A DNA stretch of 64,000 nt, from positions 1,100,117 through 1,164,116 of the forward strand of contig CM055093.1 in NCBI GenBank assembly GCA_029204225.1. Direction: 5' to 3'. The notes below the pieces were generated by a model. The model did no database searches. It had not been told where the DNA came from and saw only the letters and a program-made list of their open reading frames with translations. Every line of letters begins with the position of its first letter. The stretch's first letter is position 1. The translations under genes and the position numbers were made by a program. Origin of the DNA: Diphasiastrum complanatum (Eukaryota; Streptophyta; Lycopodiopsida; Lycopodiales; Lycopodiaceae). Below, piece by piece: positions 1 through 12,639 of the stretch.

Positions 1-575
<575 letters not shown>

Positions 576-616
576 AACACTTTTTGATCCATTGCAAGAC
601 AATTTCTCAAGAAAAG

Positions 617-1125
617 ATGGCTTCCATAGGTTCCTTTTTGTTGGAGCATGGTGAGAGATTGAACACCTCCAATTATGCCATTTGGAAGGTGAGGATGGGG
701 TCCATTTTGGTACTTCAAGATTGAGATTGTGTTAGGACTTGAGGAGGATCCTCAAGTGCTCCAAGAGGTCCAAAAGTACAAGAAGAGGGCAGGATGGACC
801 TACATATAAGGAAGATGAATGTTTCCAATGAAGTGTTGAGGGAGATTGGCTCATGCACGTCAATCAAGGAGGCTTGGGACACATTGAAATCCATTTATGA
901 GGCAAGGAACACATCAAGGTTGCTCAGACTAAGGAAGCAAATCTTTCAAAGCTTCCAAAGGAGTGATGAGATTGCCTCAAATTATGTTTTGAGAGTCAAA
1001 AGTCTTCATAGAGAGCTTGCTTGCATAGGAGACCAGCTCAAGTGATCCTAAATGGGCTGAAGGAAAAATTTGACAATCTTGTCCAATCTTATGCAATCAA
1101 GTGTAGGGTGTGTAGAACGAGTGGT
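617..1125 (+). pseudogene. copia gag remnant (UBN2-like)
   Basis: The ATG at 617 opens a gag N-terminus that reads MASIGSFLLE, followed by the typical copia phrase NTSNYAIWKVRMGSIL. Stops follow. The best-preserved block (794-1045) contains KEAWDTLKSIYEARNTSR and LRKQIFQSF, typical of the UBN2 gag domain of plant copia elements. A frameshift near 1045 moves the frame to ILNGLKEKFDNLVQSYA. No protease or pol follows. This is a truncated gag; the family call is firm, the exact lineage is not. Confidence 0.8.
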
Positions 1126-1282
1126 GAGCAGCCCTTCGTCTGTCAAGAAGGGTTAGAACACAAGGATAGGCTCCTAGCTATACTTAGTTGCTAGTTTAGA
1201 TGCTTCCTAACTCTACTTTAACACTACCCCAACTTAACTCTACTTTCTCTAACTCTAAGCACAAGCATTCATCATGGTTGTA

Positions 1283-1285
<3 letters not shown>

Positions 1286-1367
<82 letters not shown>
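1286..1367. repeat. (GA)n microsatellite, about 82 bp
   Basis: Uninterrupted GA dinucleotides just downstream of the copia gag remnant. Confidence 0.98.
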
Positions 1368-1370
<3 letters not shown>

Positions 1371-1905
1371 GGAGGTTAGCTCAAGTGCTAAATATGTAGG
1401 CTAAAGTAGAAACCATAACTATTACAAACAATAACAATGGAAATGGAAGCAAAAAGCAAAACACAACAAGAGACAATAACAAGATTGATTAGCACTTGAG
1501 GATGCTTGCACTCCAATTTGGTAGAGTTTTCTCCTCTCCATAAGCATGTAAAATGGTTACAAATGGTGCCTTTTTATCTTTGGGGTGGCCCTTGCTATTG
1601 CTTCCTATTGGCTACTTGCAAGAAGGAGGGATTGAGATCCACACCCTTCATAAGAAGCACAAACTAATCTATGGTGTAGAAAGAAACACACCCCACCTAC
1701 CACCATTTGACCTTTGACTAATTACAAAAACTTAGGAACTTAAGTTTAACTTAACTTTGGTCTTCTAATATTATTTTTAATTACATGGCCCAAAGTCTAG
1801 TTTATACAAAAATGATTATGTACAAGTGCTCATTGGGCCATGGGCTTACGCATGCATGATGCCACGACCCTCGCAACTTATTTCTACTTTTTTCGACTAT
1901 TTTAT
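1368..1905. other. non-coding stretch
   Basis: No ORF or RNA gene that I can support. Probably a retroelement leader or LTR remnant, since it lies between a gag scrap and a broken ORF cluster. Confidence 0.3.
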
Positions 1906-3183
1906 TTATTTACACGAGAATATCCCCAATAGAGCCTCCAACCTGAAGTAGTGTCGGCGGTCCCTCGGCACTATGGTGTTTAGTAGAGTGTCTGTTTTGC
2001 TCGTCGTTGTTGGATAATGTAGCTGGTAATTTTCTCCATGAAGGTTAGTCTTTTTATACTTTTCTTGTCCTTGGGGGTTAAGAAGGACTTGTGGACGCAT
2101 GTGAAGCAAAATTGGTCCGTCCACACTTGAAATATGGTTGCCCATGGATCACCTAGTAAGGCCGCTCTATAGTACACTCGAGGCATTGGCAGTTGGTCTT
2201 CAACTTTTTTTGAAGCCAAGCCTATATTAGGATAAAAAATAGGGGAGGCAAAACATCATCCCATTTCGTGGTGATGCCCATCAGAAATTCTAAGTCCCGG
2301 GCAAATGTTACTGCCACACGGACTGTGGGGTCAGGATAATGGAGATACTTTTTCAAAAACTGGAGTAGAGCCCGCTTGGCGTCTATATCTCTGAGGGAAT
2401 TTTCGGCCAATTCAAAGTGGTGATTGTGATCTTGTCCAAAGGTATTCCACACTTCGCCCATTTGGATTGTCGTGTGATGGGGAGGAAGTGTGAGTTCACT
2501 CATAGCTATTGTGGACTTGTGCCATATGATTGTCTGAGCTAGAAACGACACCTGCCAACCACCGTGTAAAGACTCGTAGGGATGTTTGACTAAAAAGTTA
2601 GTGATTTGATCCTCTACGGACTTGGGTCGTTTGGCGTGGTGGGGTCAGCACGATCAGGCGATGGCCTATACTTTGTTTTCCCAAATGTGTCATCTTGTCA
2701 CCCTCAATAGTGTGTTGAACTAAATTTGTGGGTGGTGGGAGAGAAGTGGCGGTGGTAGAGAGAGGTGTGAGAATGGGTGTTTTGAAAGAAGAAATGATAG
2801 GAACTAAAGGAAATTGAAAAGTGGTGTCGATGATGGAGGGAGATGAAGGAGGTGTGTAGTGAATCTGATTGAGCCAAGAGAGTGTGTCGGGAGATAATTG
2901 TGAATCATGAGGGTTAATATTGAGAAGTGGAGTGGAAGCAAAAAGAGAGAGAGAAGCAGGAAGGATGGAAGAAGTGATGGTGATGGATGGTGTGGAGGAA
3001 GCAAGAATGGCGATGGAAGGTGGAGGAATGGGGTTGATGGAAACAGAGGTGGCAAAAACATTGGATGGTTGTACGAAAGTGGTAGCAGCGGATGTAGAAG
3101 AGGTGGGATGCAGGATGTGATTGAGGAGTGATGCGTTGTCGTGTGGTAGGAGGGCTAGCAGAAGTAGAGACAGCGCCATGCAT
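1906..3183 (-). pseudogene. unrecognised broken ORF cluster, Pro/Ser/Thr-rich then globular
   Basis: I do not recognise this family. On the minus strand a first segment (3179 to 2598) is rich in Pro, Ser and Thr and short of charged residues. A shift near 2640 leads into an ordinary-looking globular segment (about 2620 to 2222) with HGGWQVSFLAQTIIW, MGEVWNTFGQDHNHHFELAE and HYPDPTVRVAVTFARDLEFL. A second shift near 2220 continues with VYYRAALLGDPWATIFQVW and ends near 1982. Balanced composition across three abutting frames suggests one decayed gene of about 400 codons. It follows directly after the truncated RNase H of copia A, so it may be part of another element. Host origin cannot be excluded. 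Confidence 0.45.
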
Positions 3184-3339
3184 ACGTTTGCTGGCTGGTG
3201 AGTTAGTTGTAGAATGGGTAGATCTAGTTGTAGTGGAGGGAGAAAAGAGGTTTATGTTGGGAATGATGGTCGATAGGATGTTAGTGCATTTGAGATCTCG
3301 AACTTTCCTGTTCGAGAAGGGTACAGGCGAGATTGCAAA

Positions 3340-4075
3340 GAAGAGGCTCGGGTACTTTGCTTCTTACTAGACTAGGAAAAGCAACTGCCACAAAACTGAA
3401 ATACATACCTTGTGGTAGATCTACGATCATCATAGTCACCTCCCCAATCCGCATCCACATAGCCACACAATTCAGGTAAACCCTCATGCTTCCTGTAAAT
3501 CAAGCCATAATCGGAAGTACCTTCTACATAACGCAAAATGTGCTTAACTGCCTTCCAATGCATTTCTGTAGGTGCTGCCATAACTTGACTTACAATACCA
3601 ATAGCATAGCATATATCTGGTCTAGTCGTGGTAAGGTAAATCAAGCTCCCTACTAACTGCCTATACAGCGTAGCATCAAATGACTGTGACTCATCAAGCT
3701 TAGAAAGCTTTTTACCTGGTCCAATAAGAGTATTCACTAGTTTGCAATCCTGCAGCCTAAACTTGTGCAGCAATTATTTGACATACTTCACCTGTGTTAA
3801 ACCCACTTCATGTCCTTTTTGCCACACCTCTACTCCAAGGCAATAATGCATCAGGCTGAGATCTGTCATCTTGAATTGTTCCATGAGGTCTTTCATGATC
3901 ATGTCTATCATCTCTTGATTATTTCTCGTAATAGTCAAGTCATCAACATAAAGAGCAATCAAAACAACCATACTATCAAAGCATAAGACATATAGATTTG
4001 GATCAGAATGTGTTCTCACCATCCCCTTTGAACGAAAGTAGGCATCAATCCTGCTATACCACGCATGTGGTGCCT
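3340..4075 (-). pseudogene. copia A RT palm and truncated RNase H
   Basis: After the frameshift the RT continues as QAPHAWYSRIDAYF, with the catalytic YVDD motif in ALYVDDLTITR near 3945. A stop occurs near 3774. The connection and RNase H region (3773-3372) shows LVGSLIYLTTTRPDICYA, HWKAVKHILRYV and GYVDADWGGDYDDRRST. After SSKKQST near 3345 the expected acidic motif is lost and the frame becomes unrelated, so the C-terminal half of RNase H is missing. The break abuts the unrecognised ORF cluster. Confidence 0.9.
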
Positions 4076-4077
4076 GT

Positions 4078-6280
4078 TTAAGACCATAAAACTGTTTTCT
4101 TCAAGTGACATACTTTATTTTCTTGTCCCTTCGCTACAAAGCCTTCAAGTTGATCCATGAACACCTCTTCTTCTAACTCACCATTTAGAAAAGCAGATTT
4201 CACATCCATCTGATGCAAAGGCCAACCAAAATGTGAAGCTAAAGCAACAAGTAGACGTAGAGTATTCCACTCACATACTGGCTCAAAGGTCTCCTCATAG
4301 TCGATGTCTTTACTTTGTGCACACCCTTTGATCACCAATCTTGCCTTGTGCTTTGCTATACTTCCATCTGCATGGTACTTATTCCTATATACCCATTTGC
4401 AACCAATGGGTTTCTTGCCAACTGGTGGTTCTACTAAGTCCCATGTGTTCTGCTTAGCAATTGACTCCATCTCCTCTCCTATGGCCTTGACCCAAATGTC
4501 ATCATCCTTCGCTTCACCATAAGTCGAAGGTTCTTTGCTTTGAATAATACTAGATAAGAGAGCATAATTTGCTTCATATCTTTCAGGTTGTATCTTCTCT
4601 CTTGTTGATCTTCGTAGCCTTCCCTTCCTAGATGATCCTGGAAAGTCATCCATGTCGTGGCTTTCCAACAATCTCTCAAACCACTTAGGGAGCTTCCTGT
4701 CGGGTGATTGGCTTCCTGGTGAAAATGTATCCCACGGTACATCCTTCTCCTTGCGTTTGTCACCTGCAACTTCAATCATTCTTGCACCAAAAGGTTTGTC
4801 TCTACCTCTCCAACCTATCTCTAGAGGTTGAGTAGTAGTATCTTGAGATGTATCCTCATATTCATCCCTTGGAAGGTCAATGAATGGATCATCATCAGGA
4901 GGTATCCTTACTATACCATCATTCCCACTGGATGTATCTATCTTCTCAGCGTCCTCGACTTCATACATCTTGGATTCATCAAAGATAACATCACGGCTTA
5001 CATAGATTTTGTTTTCCACTGGATGGCAACATCTATAGCTCTTCACACGATCATCATATCCTAGGAATATACACTTGATAGCTTTTACATCAAGTTTACG
5101 TCTCTCTTCCTTAGGAATGTGTACAAAGGCCTTACATCCAAAGATTCGCAGGTGGTTCACCTTTGGCTTCTTCTTCATGAATGCGTCTTTAGGTGTTATC
5201 TTCGGTATGGCAATGGTAGGACTTCTATTTTGAAGATAGATTGTCGTACTGCATGCTTCTGACCAAAAATCTTTTGGTAGTTTCATCTCAGCTAGCATAG
5301 ATCTGGCACTTTCCACAATTGTATGATCCTTGCACTCAGCTACACCATTGAGAGCAGGAGTATGAGCTTGCGTAAATTGTCTTTTGATCCCACATTGATC
5401 ACAAAGATCATTGAAGTCATTAGACTTGTACTCACCTCCACTATCTGATCTTAAAACTTTGATCTTCCTACCTGTCTGATTTTTTACCAATGCTTTGAAG
5501 CTCTTGAAGTTGTCAAATGCATCCGATTTCTTCTTCAAGAAGTAGATCCACGTCTTACGTGACATATTATCAATAAAGGTCATGAAATAGAAGGCTTTAC
5601 CTAAGGACATGGTCCTCATAGGCCCGCATAAATCTGTGTGGATCAAATCCAGGATGTTCTTTGCTTTTGCAACACCACCTTTATTGAACTTCTCTCGATG
5701 TTGCTTCCCATATACACATGATTCGCACATCGATTTCAAGTGGTCTTCTATGGTGGACAATCATGTTACCATCTCCAATTTTCTCATCAAACTGAGGCTT
5801 CCTAAGTTCAAGTGACCAAGCCTCTTATGACACAATTCAGTTTGCGATGGAATGGACGATACGAGTCCATGTTGTCCCTTGATTGTAGCATTCAACCTGT
5901 ACAATTTAGTATTGGGCTCCCTTACTCCATCCACAATAACTTTGAACTTTTGGTTCACATCCTTCACAAAGCAACGATCATGGGCAAATTCTACTTTCAA
6001 CTTTTGATCAGTAATGACTCCAACAGAAAGTAGATTTTTTTCTTTAAACCTGGTACATAAAGTACCTCTTTTATCATCCTGCTTTTGCCATCAGGTAGTT
6101 GGATTGAAACGGTGCCTATCCCCTTGATCTTGCACACATCACCATTTGCTTGTGAAACGGACGTTCCATTATCCAACACTTTCAAGCTACTGAACCAATT
6201 TTTGTTACCTGTCATGTGTCTTGTGGCTCCCGAGTCAATATACCACGTCTGATCATCTTGATTAGATGACAATGCTTATA
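4078..6280 (-). pseudogene. copia A protease, integrase and start of RT
   Basis: The aspartic protease motif DSGATRHMTG lies at about 6230. The gag-pre-integrase segment (6000-5761) has CHKRLGHLNLGSLSLM. A 560-codon ORF (5760-4078) then holds the integrase zinc segment (CESCVYGKQH), core residues in HTDLCGPM and RSDSGGEY, and the third acidic residue in the altered phrase NGVAECKDHTI (usual form: Arg then Lys/Asn). The RT N-terminus follows (CKWVYRNKYHADGSIAKHKA, LHQMDVKSAFLNG). A frameshift after CHLKK near 4090 separates it from the RT palm. A long open frame indicates fairly recent inactivation. Confidence 0.92.
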
Positions 6281-6325
6281 TGAAGATGCTAGAGTCTTCA
6301 ATCTCACCCTCATTGACAAGGTTAC

Positions 6326-7142
6326 CTACTTGCTTAGGTTTCCCCTTACCTTGTTCCACCAAGAATTTGCAACATTCACTCTTCTAATGGCCCTTTTTAC
6401 CACAATGGAAGCACTTGCCTTTCTTCTTGGTCTTACTAGAAGATCTCTCATCCTCCTGAGTCTTGGAAAATTGCTATTTAGACTTCTTCTTGCCCTTGCC
6501 CTTGCCTTGTTTTTGGCATGTCGCAAGTGTCTAATGATCAGTATTTTGATGTCTAGCTTTCACCATTTCTCGTCGTTGCTCTTCCTACATCAAGATTCCT
6601 ATGAGCTCATCTAAGGTTGCCAATCTTTCTCTTGATGCTATTCCACTCACAAACATCTGATAGGGTTCTGCAATGCCGCACAATGCATTATGTACCAACT
6701 CCACATCACGTATGCGCTCACCAATAGAATGCAGTTCATCCCTCATTGTCTTGATTCTGGTCATGTACGTTTGAATGTGCTCTCCTTGTTCCATTCGGGC
6801 ACTATTCAGCTTTGACTTCAAAAACATGATTCTAGATGGATTTGACGTCTCGAACTGCTCCTTTAGCACATCCCATGTCTATCTGGGTGTAACAGCATCA
6901 CAAATGTGGGTAATGATGTGATTCTTCACTGACAAGTTAATGAAGGTCAAAGCTTTCCTCATCTTTTTGTCAAACACTTTAATATCCGCTTGATTTGGTG
7001 GTCTTCTCTCATCACTTGTGATGACTTCCCACATGTCTTTCTCCATCAGTATGTTTTTCATTTTGAATTTCCACACTGCATAGTTGGAAATCCCGTCCAA
7101 TTTGCTACTTTCACTAAAAATGGACTCTCCCATGTTTGTCAT
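6326..7142 (-). pseudogene. copia A gag with broken zinc knuckle
   Basis: Gag starts at 7142 (MTNMGESIFSESSKLDG) and carries the UBN2-type region (6869-6585, MLKEQFETSNPSRIMFLKSK). An in-frame TAG follows VTPR near 6883, and the same stop is present in element B. The CCHC knuckle reads CFHCGKKGH followed by a stop and then KSEC near 6400, so the fourth Cys lies beyond a nonsense codon; element B has Trp there. Function by family: nucleocapsid assembly. This copy cannot make a full Gag without read-through. Confidence 0.88.
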
Positions 7143-8400
7143 CGCAAAACTGCTTGAAACTTCTACTGTAGGCTAAAATCTGTATACCAAGGCCAATTGT
7201 GATGTCAGAAGTTGAAAATAATGACCTGCACTTTTTCCCTTACCAGGCCACTCGCTGCTTTTCCACCAATTTGAAAGCCAAATCGGTGTCGCCTTCTGAA
7301 ATGCACTCAGTCGTCAACTCCCAACTACACGCGGAATGGTGAAATCACTTTTGGCGCACTCTGAACACTTTCTCCACTGCAATCACTCTATTTTGTTGTA
7401 CCGTATTTGCAGGTACAGTCCAGGTGCCCTTCGTTTGGAGGTTATAGCCTTTCGTTTGGGTCAAAACGGACAAAGGACCCAAAAATAGGGATTTTCCTTG
7501 TTTTTGAACTGTTTCTTCACCTTGAAGAAACTTCACACTTCACTTGTGAAGGGACCCAACTCAACTTTCACTTTGAAAATTTTTAATGAAATTGCAATGT
7601 GAGTTGCACTTCAGTTCTTCAGGGCCCACTTTGACCTTCATCCAACGGTTCTTTCAATCCAAAGGCCCTTTTTGTACACAATCCCCACCGTGGATACACA
7701 ATCTCTTGAATCCGACGGTTTGGAGCACTTTTGTGCACTAATGAAAGCTCTTGAAAACACTGTCCACTTCAAAACGCTACGCATTTCTCTTGGTTCCTCG
7801 CGCGAGCAGGCCTGCGACCTCCTCCATCTCTCTCTCTTGCACGGGTTGTAGCTATGGCTACTACCAAAAATGCTTATGGCTCCACAGATGAAGCGTCGTT
7901 GTCCACGACCACTTCAAATCTTCTAGAACTGATCAGGACGCCCACCTCTAGGTTCTCACAGCTTCCAAAACAATTTAGAATGGAGAGAATTTTTTGATTT
8001 TGTGCTCCCAAACCCCAGACCAGAGTTTTTCACACAAATCTATTCTTGGCTTCCTATTCACAATGTTCTGATAGGCCTATCCTCTTGCTCTGAGGTCGTT
8101 TTACTGCTGGAATTTTGATGCTTTAATCCGTTTGTCAAACGGTGTCCGATTGAGTGCACACTGACTGCAAACACCAAATAGCCTTCCTTCGGAATTTCAA
8201 AATTCCGTTTGCTGAGGTTCTGATTCAGCCGACAAGTCTTGTCTCTGAATCCTCACACAGCCTCAAGCTCACCAAGCTTCTGTGTGTTAAACTTTGGCTT
8301 GATTTTATTAGAATATCTAGTTGTGATGACTCTTGTATGGATGATCTGATCCTTGTATGCATTGCTGGTCATCAGTAAGCTGAATCGGTGTCACTAGTGA
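7143..8400 (-). other. leader of copia element A
   Basis: No gene is supported here. The sequence aligns by eye, in reverse complement, with 53.89-54.97 kb (leader of element B), for example around the shared block CGGACACC, TTTGACAAACGG and CAAACGAAAGGCTATAACCTCC. Long non-coding leaders before gag are usual for these elements. Confidence 0.7.
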
Positions 8401-8424
8401 AGTCGACTACCATTGATGGGTGTA

Positions 8425-11400
8425 TTAAATGGTGTCCCATCGAGTTGCTCGAGGTTCACAGCTCCATGGTTGAGGATCTCCTTTACGCGATATGGGCCTT
8501 CGCATGTGAACTTCAATGTCCCCCTTCTTTTTATACATGAGCACTAAATCTCCAAAAAAAAGATCTTTCTTGTGTAATCGGCGATTATTCCATGCTTTGT
8601 GGCGTGCCTTCTCAACCGTCAATGCGTGCACAACTAATAAGCGTGTCTCACAAAGTTTGTGTAAGGCTTCATGGCACAATTTTAGAAATTTGGATTCATC
8701 AAGGCGTTGTAAAGTGGCAACTCTTAATGAAAGCACCAAAAACTCTACCGGCATTATTGAATCCTGACCACAAACCAGTTGGAAGGGCATTTGATCAGTG
8801 CTTCCCTTGTATGTTGTCCTAAATGCCCACAACGCAGCATGTAACTTGTATTCCCAATCAGATTTTCTAGCTTCGACTGTCTTTGTGATGACGCTACACA
8901 AGAACTTGTTGGTGATTCTGCCTGCCCATTACTACAAGGGTAATAAGGTGTGCTGAAACGATGGATCGAGAAGAATTCCTCCAATAGGGCTTTGATGGTC
9001 TCATTAACAAAATGGCTTCTGTGATCGCTGACTATCTCCACTGGGCATGGACATCCGAAGCACATATTGATGTTTTCATATAGGAACTTGGAAGTAGCTC
9101 AAACGTCAACTGTTCGCACTACCTTGGTTTCTACCCATTTGGTGAGGTTATTCATAGCCACAATAATGTATCGGGCTTGTGAACTTCTTGCCCTCCAAAA
9201 TGCGATAAGGCCCATAATAACGTGGTGCAAGCTTTTCAGTATAAGCATGACCCTGGACAAAATGATGATGTGCAAACCGTAGGTGTAGATAAACCATATC
9301 TCCAAGCTAAAACTCAACATGGCGGCGGTGACGATCAACTAAGGTCTGATAACGCTGCTGAACATGCTGTAAATGAGAACTGGCCCGGGTAATAAGCTCT
9401 CGAGCACCAAGGTATCCAAAAAGCCCGAGAAGGTAGGACTACATCAGCGACAGGAAGCCAATAAGGAAACTGGAAAAGAGATGGACACTCATCGTGAATA
9501 GCCGCATGATACACGTAACCATCAACCATATGTGCAAGGTGCCCCAAGAAAAGATAGCAGCATCGGAAGACTAGCACCAAGGAGATCATCCTGACAAAGG
9601 ATAGCTTAAAATGGAGAAATATGCACCAACATGGTCAAAAGCCCAAGGTATCCATAGGGCCCATGAATGAGAAGTAGCAATGGCATACGGTACCCTCAAG
9701 GCCCATATCACAAGAAGAGCAACATGCCAAAATCTTCAGAAGGTCCAAGAAATCAATGCATCATCTAAAAAGACATGATGCATGAAAATAGTAGCAACAA
9801 ATCTAGAAATAGTAGAGGCCCCAACTGACAAACTTTAGCCGAAAAACTCATCCAGAAGGCCTCATATGGACATACCAATCCATCATAGGATACACCAAAA
9901 ACGGATGGAGAATCGGAGGACCCATCGGAACTGGCCGCAAGTGTAATCCCAAAGTACACACCAGGCGCACAAGTGAGGAATAGAAGAAATGCACTGGAAC
10001 GAGGAACAAGTTCCGCAACATCAGTAGCAAGCATCGGAGCAATATCCACGTGTAGTTGGGAATGAGTATCAAAGCACATATGAGCAACACTGAAGTATAT
10101 GGCGGCAACATCCCGATGTAGTCCAATCCCCACTTCTCAAATGGTGCTTGAGCTAGAACTGGAAGCAATTATAGATCATAGTTCAATCTTGTCGGCTTCC
10201 TAGCTCGTTGGCACACATCGCACCTTCTTAAGTATTTCTCCATGTCTTTATGAATCGTTAGCCACCAGCATCTTGATTGCAAAATCTTGTGAACTGTAAT
10301 GTCAGATGCAAAGTGACCACCACCCATGCCTTCATGCAATATTGAGATAGTTTGGGTGGCCTCATGTGGAAGGATACATCTTCGATGTTGTCCGATCCTC
10401 TTCGATAAAGTTGGCAACAATCAGCTGATATGGTCTAGCTTTTAGAATCAACTTCCGTTGTTCCGCCTTGGGTAAGGATTTATCAGGTTGGCCCCACATT
10501 AGATATTCCACTATGTTTGCGGCCCATTCAGGTACTATGTCAATATAAAACAAGGCAGCATCAGGTAGCTCATCATCGGGTTGGGTTGTAGTTTCCTTCC
10601 CTTTAATTTGTGACACATAATCTACCATATAATGATGCTTGCTAGTGCAAACCACTATCTAAAAATCAAATTCCAATAGCAGAAGCAACCGACGAGTAAT
10701 TTGCCCTGTGTTGCAAGTTTTATTAACAAGATAAAACAAGGATTGATGGTCCATATAAAATGCAAAATGAGTGGCCATCAAATAATGTCTAAACTTCTTA
10801 ACCACATAAATCATAGCCAGTGCTTCTCGCTTTGTGGTAGAATAGTTCATCTTTGAGTCACTGAGTTGTCGGCTGGCAAATCGGATTGGAAAATCTTTTT
10901 TGCACTCTCTCGTCTAGGTTAAAGCGACTCCAATAGCATACTTTGATGCATCCGTATGCACATGAAATTTTATCGCCCAATTGGGCAGTCTTAATATTGG
11001 CATTGAGACCAATGCATCTTTACACTTCTGGAAAGCCTGTAGGACTTTCTCTATCCAATTTGGTTCCATTGTGAGCTTGTAGATTGGTCTTGATAACTTC
11101 GCAAAATCTAGAATGAAGATCCGATAGTAGTTAGTGTGACCCATGAAAACATAGACACTGTGAATCGTCCCTGGGGGTGGTAGATCAACAATGAACCTTA
11201 TCTTTGATAGATCAGTGGTGATTCCATGTCTTGATACTATGTGGCCCAATATCAGGCCATGTGTCACCCAAAATTGACACTTTTTTGGATTCAAGGAGAT
11301 CTTATATTCACGACATTGCTTCAACACTTTCTCCAAGTTGGATAGGTGTTTAGAGTTTGACCCACGCCCGCATAGATCATCCAAGAATATCTCCAAGAAC

Positions 11401-11796
11401 TTCTGTAGGTGCTCTTTAAATGCCGATTGCATGACTTGTTGAAAAGTGCTTGGGGCATTGCAAAGTCCAAACGACATCACTTTATAGGCATAGGTTTCCC
11501 ATTCGATGGCAAACGTTGTCTTGTGATAATATTCCAGTGCTATTTTTACTTGATTGTAGCCGCTGAAGCCGTCTTAAAAACTGTAGGCCTCTGCTCCTGC
11601 TACTCAATCCAACACATTCCGTGAAAGGTAACGAAAAATGATCTTTTTCTGTGACCGCATTTAGTGCCTTCAAATTCACACAGATCCATATTTTGCTGTT
11701 CTTCTTGGGTACTATAACTGTAGGTGATACCCATTCTGTGTGCTTGATTTCATAAATGAAATCGACGTCTAGCAGCTTCTGTTTGATCAACTCCAC
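8425..11796 (-). pseudogene. Ty3-type pol (RT, RNase H, integrase), decayed and interrupted
   Basis: The minus strand shows RT (11796-10914: VSPTVIVPKKNSKIWICVN, FGLCNAPSTFQQVMQ, catalytic FLDD at about 11375, GHIVSRHGI), RNase H (10910-10660: HVHTDASKYAIGVAL, TTKREALAMIYVVKKFRHYL), the integrase zinc segment (10420-10169: HEGMGGGHFASDITVHKIL, CDVCQRARKP) and the integrase core (10165-8430: APFEKWGLDYIGM, RYIIVAMNNLTKWVET, IVSDHRSHFVNETIKALL, YHPCSNGQAE-like). RT before integrase marks Ty3 order. Multiple frameshifts and stops occur. The core is split between GMLPP and QARYIIVA by about 900 bases of foreign sequence. Confidence 0.88.
9184..10100 (-). mobile_element. foreign Ty3 fragment inside the integrase core
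   Basis: Between the two halves of the host integrase core lies about 0.9 kb. Its distal part (9390-9184) is itself an integrase C-terminus: HLQHVQQRYQTLVDRHRR, then a stop, LGDMVYLHLRFAHHHF, and KLAPRYYGPYRILEG, the GPY-type module of Ty3 integrases. The proximal part has no recognised domain. Exact ends are uncertain because no duplication of target bases could be confirmed by eye. Confidence 0.65.
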
Positions 11797-12560
11797 GAAG
11801 TAGGATTGCAGTGGTAATATCTACTTACCTTGGGGACTGCTCCATCCACCAAGGGTATGGTATGCCCTTCAGATCTTTGTATGTCCATGCGAAGCAATCC
11901 TTGTACTCCACCTACAAATTACGTATCCTTGTGAATTCAATGGGTGTCAGCTATTCTCCCACATAGACAAATTTCTCTTCTTCGCCTAGCCTAGCTAAGT
12001 TCATTGATTGTGTTCATGCCCTTTGAAGACTTGTTCTAGCATGTTAATCTTAGCACGACTTGTAATCTTTGGATTTTTAGTCATTTGAGTGGATGATGAT
12101 GCTGCATCTGGTTCCATTCAAATTGACTTTGAGGAGTTTAATACTTTTTCTTCTTCTTTTTTATCAACATGGTTATATATCTCATCTGCATTATTGACCT
12201 AAATATTTCGTTATACTTAATCTGATTACAGCTCTGTTTGTTCTACGTTCAGATTTGTGTCAATATTGCTATGTTTTTCTACATTCTATCTAACTTTCTT
12301 ATTGCTTAATCTGGTAGTTTGTTCTTCGCGAATTATTATTTGTCTAGCTGTTCATGACTAATATTTAGTCTTGCCTTTCATGAATAATTCGCAACTGATA
12401 ATTTGTTGTGTTGTTTGTGACAAATTATCTTTCTGATATTTTGTTGCTTAATGTTTGGATATGTAATAAGATCGAACGTTATTTCTATCACTAACGTTCT
12501 GTTCGAGTTTGATAGGTGTAGTCATGCTTAAGGAAGAGTGAGATAGCTCATTCTGCTGTG
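11797..12560. other. non-coding, AT-rich stretch between two Ty3 fragments
   Basis: No ORF or RNA gene supported. Possibly leader or spacer of the flanking Ty3 elements. TTCGCGAA-type short palindromes occur near 12,320. Confidence 0.3.
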
Positions 12561-12639
12561 CATGAACACTTTCCTTTCGAGTTCGCTTCTTTTCATGTTT
12601 AATTATTTTCGAGCTATTTTTCGTTTCTCACACTCCTCT

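Larger units (their letters stand above)
3340..8400 (-). mobile_element. Ty1/copia element A, near-complete coding region
   Basis: The minus strand carries gag, protease, integrase, reverse transcriptase and RNase H in the copia order, over about 3.8 kb, interrupted by roughly ten stops or shifts. A non-coding leader (7143-8400) matches the leader of element B at 53.7-54.97 kb, in inverted orientation. No LTR is found: the 3' side breaks inside RNase H near 3340 and the 5' side ends at a Ty3 fragment near 8400. The order places it in Ty1/copia, not Ty3. Confidence 0.9.
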
